NCBI RefSeq assembly: GCF_914767665.1
Contig: NC_059502.1
Coordinates: 33,436,812 to 33,500,811, forward strand
Length of the DNA stretch: 64,000 nucleotides
Direction: 5' to 3'
DNA from: Harmonia axyridis
Taxonomy: Eukaryota > Arthropoda > Insecta > Coleoptera > Coccinellidae
Positions 62,216-64,000 of the stretch are shown piece by piece (within the stretch, counting starts at the first letter, position 1; every line of letters begins with the position of its first letter). Under the pieces are notes generated by a model, which searched no databases, was not told where the DNA came from, and worked only from the letters and a program-made list of their open reading frames with translations. A program made the position numbers and the translations under genes.

Positions 62216-63010
62216 AGATATTGTTATTCAAAATAAACATGTTTAAATTAAAATATAGGTACAATTTTATAGTTCATCGAAGACTGCCAAATATTCCAAT
62301 GAATATTTTCATAGCCATTTTTGGAGCAATAGACAGAATTATAAACGCACAATGGATTTTTTCACTCATAACTAACAATTTCAATTCACTGATAACGAAC
62401 TCAACAGATCTTTCATCTTAAAAACTTAACAAAAAAATTTGATTTTTCTCGTTAACTTTTCATTTTTGAATGGACTTCTTCGTACAGATTGCTTTATCAT
62501 TTCGTCAGTAATTTTCGAATCTTGACCCATGGATGTCTAATTCGTCCCTAAATTCTAGGGATCTGAAAAAAATTTCAAAGTAGGTTAGGACCTCCAATAA
62601 AGTTGAGTTCATTAAATGGTTAAATACGACTAGGAGTTCCGTAAATTTCGAAATCTTGTGTTCCTGTTAATTTCAAAACTACAGTGTCGATCGAAATAAA
62701 CAGTTGCATTTTATTATAAATGAGAATGACAATTAGGAGCATCAAGCGGAATTGGTAAAGCATTGATGTAAATTCAGCGCTCGCCATTCATGCAATAATT
62801 GAAACCATGGAAACGATAACACACTAAATGTGGTCCCCAAGGGTGCAATTGGCGCATTAAGGAACGAGCGCTTAAAAGCTCTCAACTACATGTTAGTGCT
62901 TTTCCCCTTTTCTTTGAGAATATGGTCCTTGTTGATATTTACGCCACTGGTGAAGTAGATTGTGGTTTTTTTTTAATATCTGAATTTTTCAATCAATATT
63001 AGGTCCCACC

Positions 63011-63579
63011 CATAGAGTAATAAACATAGATAGAGGGAGTATAGGCAATTTTTACATGTCCTCAACATGGTTAGATTTCGTTGTCGGATTGTGATATATT
63101 TTCAAATTCACAATTTTGCTATATCCTTATGAATGTATGTATATTATTTTGAATGAAATATATATTTATTGAATATGCAAATTTGAATATTTGGAATCCG
63201 ATATTTTTCCTAATTGTCGAATTTATAGTAAGCAAAATATTATTTTCTGTATCTACCTGCTGAAATCCAAAATTTGGTCACTTTTGCTCTCCTAGTGTCA
63301 TCGGTTCTTTGACGTCGTTTGGCGTGCTTGTTTTCTGAATTTCTGATATATTTAGGTATTCATTTCAATATATTCTGAGTTATTATGAAACGTTGATTCA
63401 CAATGGGACATAAGCAGTGCGTTCTTTGTGGAGAAACTCGCGAGTTGGGTGAAATATCGTATCACTGATATGTTTTCATTTCTGCGTGCTTCATGTTGAA
63501 TTTGATAGTTGATGTTGGGGACAAAATTTGCTTACTGAAAATGAAATATGCTCCCTTTATCTATGTTTATTACTCTGAG
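63011..63579 (+). mobile_element. P-type MITE with THAP-domain remnant, copy 2
   Basis: Same family as 34606-35191. Ends are CATAGAGTAATAAACATAG and CTCAGAGTAATAAACATAG, with a perfect 8-bp duplication GTCCCACC (63003-63010, 63580-63587). An 8-bp, GC-rich target is what P elements use. ATG at 63403 opens MGHKQCVLCGETRELGEI, with the CxxC of a THAP finger intact, and a stop at 63468. The body of the transposase is gone. Confidence 0.85.
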
Positions 63580-63587
63580 GTCCCACC

Positions 63588-64000
63588 CGACCAAAAAACT
63601 GTAAGGTTTCGTTAAAAACTTCATTCATTCATTGTGAATATTATCGACATAATACAGATGTTAAGGTGGTAGGTAGGCACACATTTAATTTGCTTTCTGT
63701 CTCATTTACGCGGAACCATAAAATTCTTATGTTGAATAAAAGCTATATATCGGGTGTCCCAAGGTGAGTGGCCTATTAAATTATTATGGAAACTATTGAT
63801 GGTAAAAATTTCAAATTTTGTGGATAGATATTTCGCCATGTAAGGTACATTCTTAAAATAATTTCACATTTCCAGTGTTGCCGGATGTACGACAATTTGG
63901 CAACAACTTTGTTATTTTGAATAGGACATCCGGTATTTCTATTTTTTTTATGATACTCCATAAAATATTGAATCTATTCACTCTTACTTTTCCATCCCTA
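63588..64000. other. AT-rich window end with a possible element terminus
   Basis: TATATCGGGTGTCCCAAGG at about 63747-63765 has the look of a Tc1/mariner-type terminus; the rest would lie beyond the window. Confidence 0.35.

Noticed and set aside
1..64000. CRISPR array, operons, riboswitches or prokaryotic signals
   Set aside because: No regularly spaced repeats, and all gene evidence is eukaryotic (introns, LINEs, SINE, mariner).

Overview
The window is AT-rich nuclear DNA from an insect. Evidence for this is one well-conserved insect gene (cueball) with short GT-AG introns, and a repeat content of mariner, hAT, P-type, RTE and Jockey elements plus a tRNA-derived SINE. A beetle is plausible from the transposon mix, but that is inference. 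There is no sign of a prokaryotic, organellar or viral genome, and most of the window is non-coding.

The only gene I identify with confidence is cueball, on the minus strand (25317 to about 29759). It is a single-pass membrane protein with YWTD repeats, EGF modules and a short, highly conserved cytoplasmic tail. I rebuilt its exons from splice sites, including a short last exon at 25317-25415. Its first exon is ambiguous. Four weaker candidates rest on splice sites and signal-peptide-like leaders only: a divergent pair of first exons around 50711-51060, a two-exon mini-gene at 11926-12097, an orphan first exon at 3333-3512, and a TATA-led set of leader exons at 60828-61358.

Layout, left to right. 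1-3300: a truncated Tc1/mariner-type element (775-1325) and a decayed repetitive protein-coding relic (about 1900-2540). 5600-12900: direct duplications, a dispersed CAGGGTGT-ended family, a LINE 3' end (8620-8985), and a 1.2-kb element carrying about 11 copies of one 12-base motif (9291-10493). 13400-16411: a nearly full-length but broken RTE-type LINE. 16640-19921: an unidentified broken ORF, a mariner with one uninterrupted but catalytically altered ORF, and a MITE with long inverted repeats. 20600-23520: relics of a P-type transposase and of an RTE endonuclease, the latter split by a SINE. 25317-29759: cueball. 30525-32680: a deleted mauritiana-type mariner and a Jockey relic. 34606-43685: a P-type MITE and further Tc1/mariner MITEs. 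43690-50060: almost featureless AT-rich DNA. 50065-51060: the divergent leader exons. 51670-53729: two nested hAT elements. 55480-57850: an old Jockey LINE with two younger insertions. 60828-64000: leader exons, a palindromic MITE and a second P-type MITE.

The genes do not form a pathway or operon. The recurring theme is nested, non-autonomous DNA transposons whose ends, target duplications and leftover transposase pieces can still be read, so the order of insertion can be worked out in several places.
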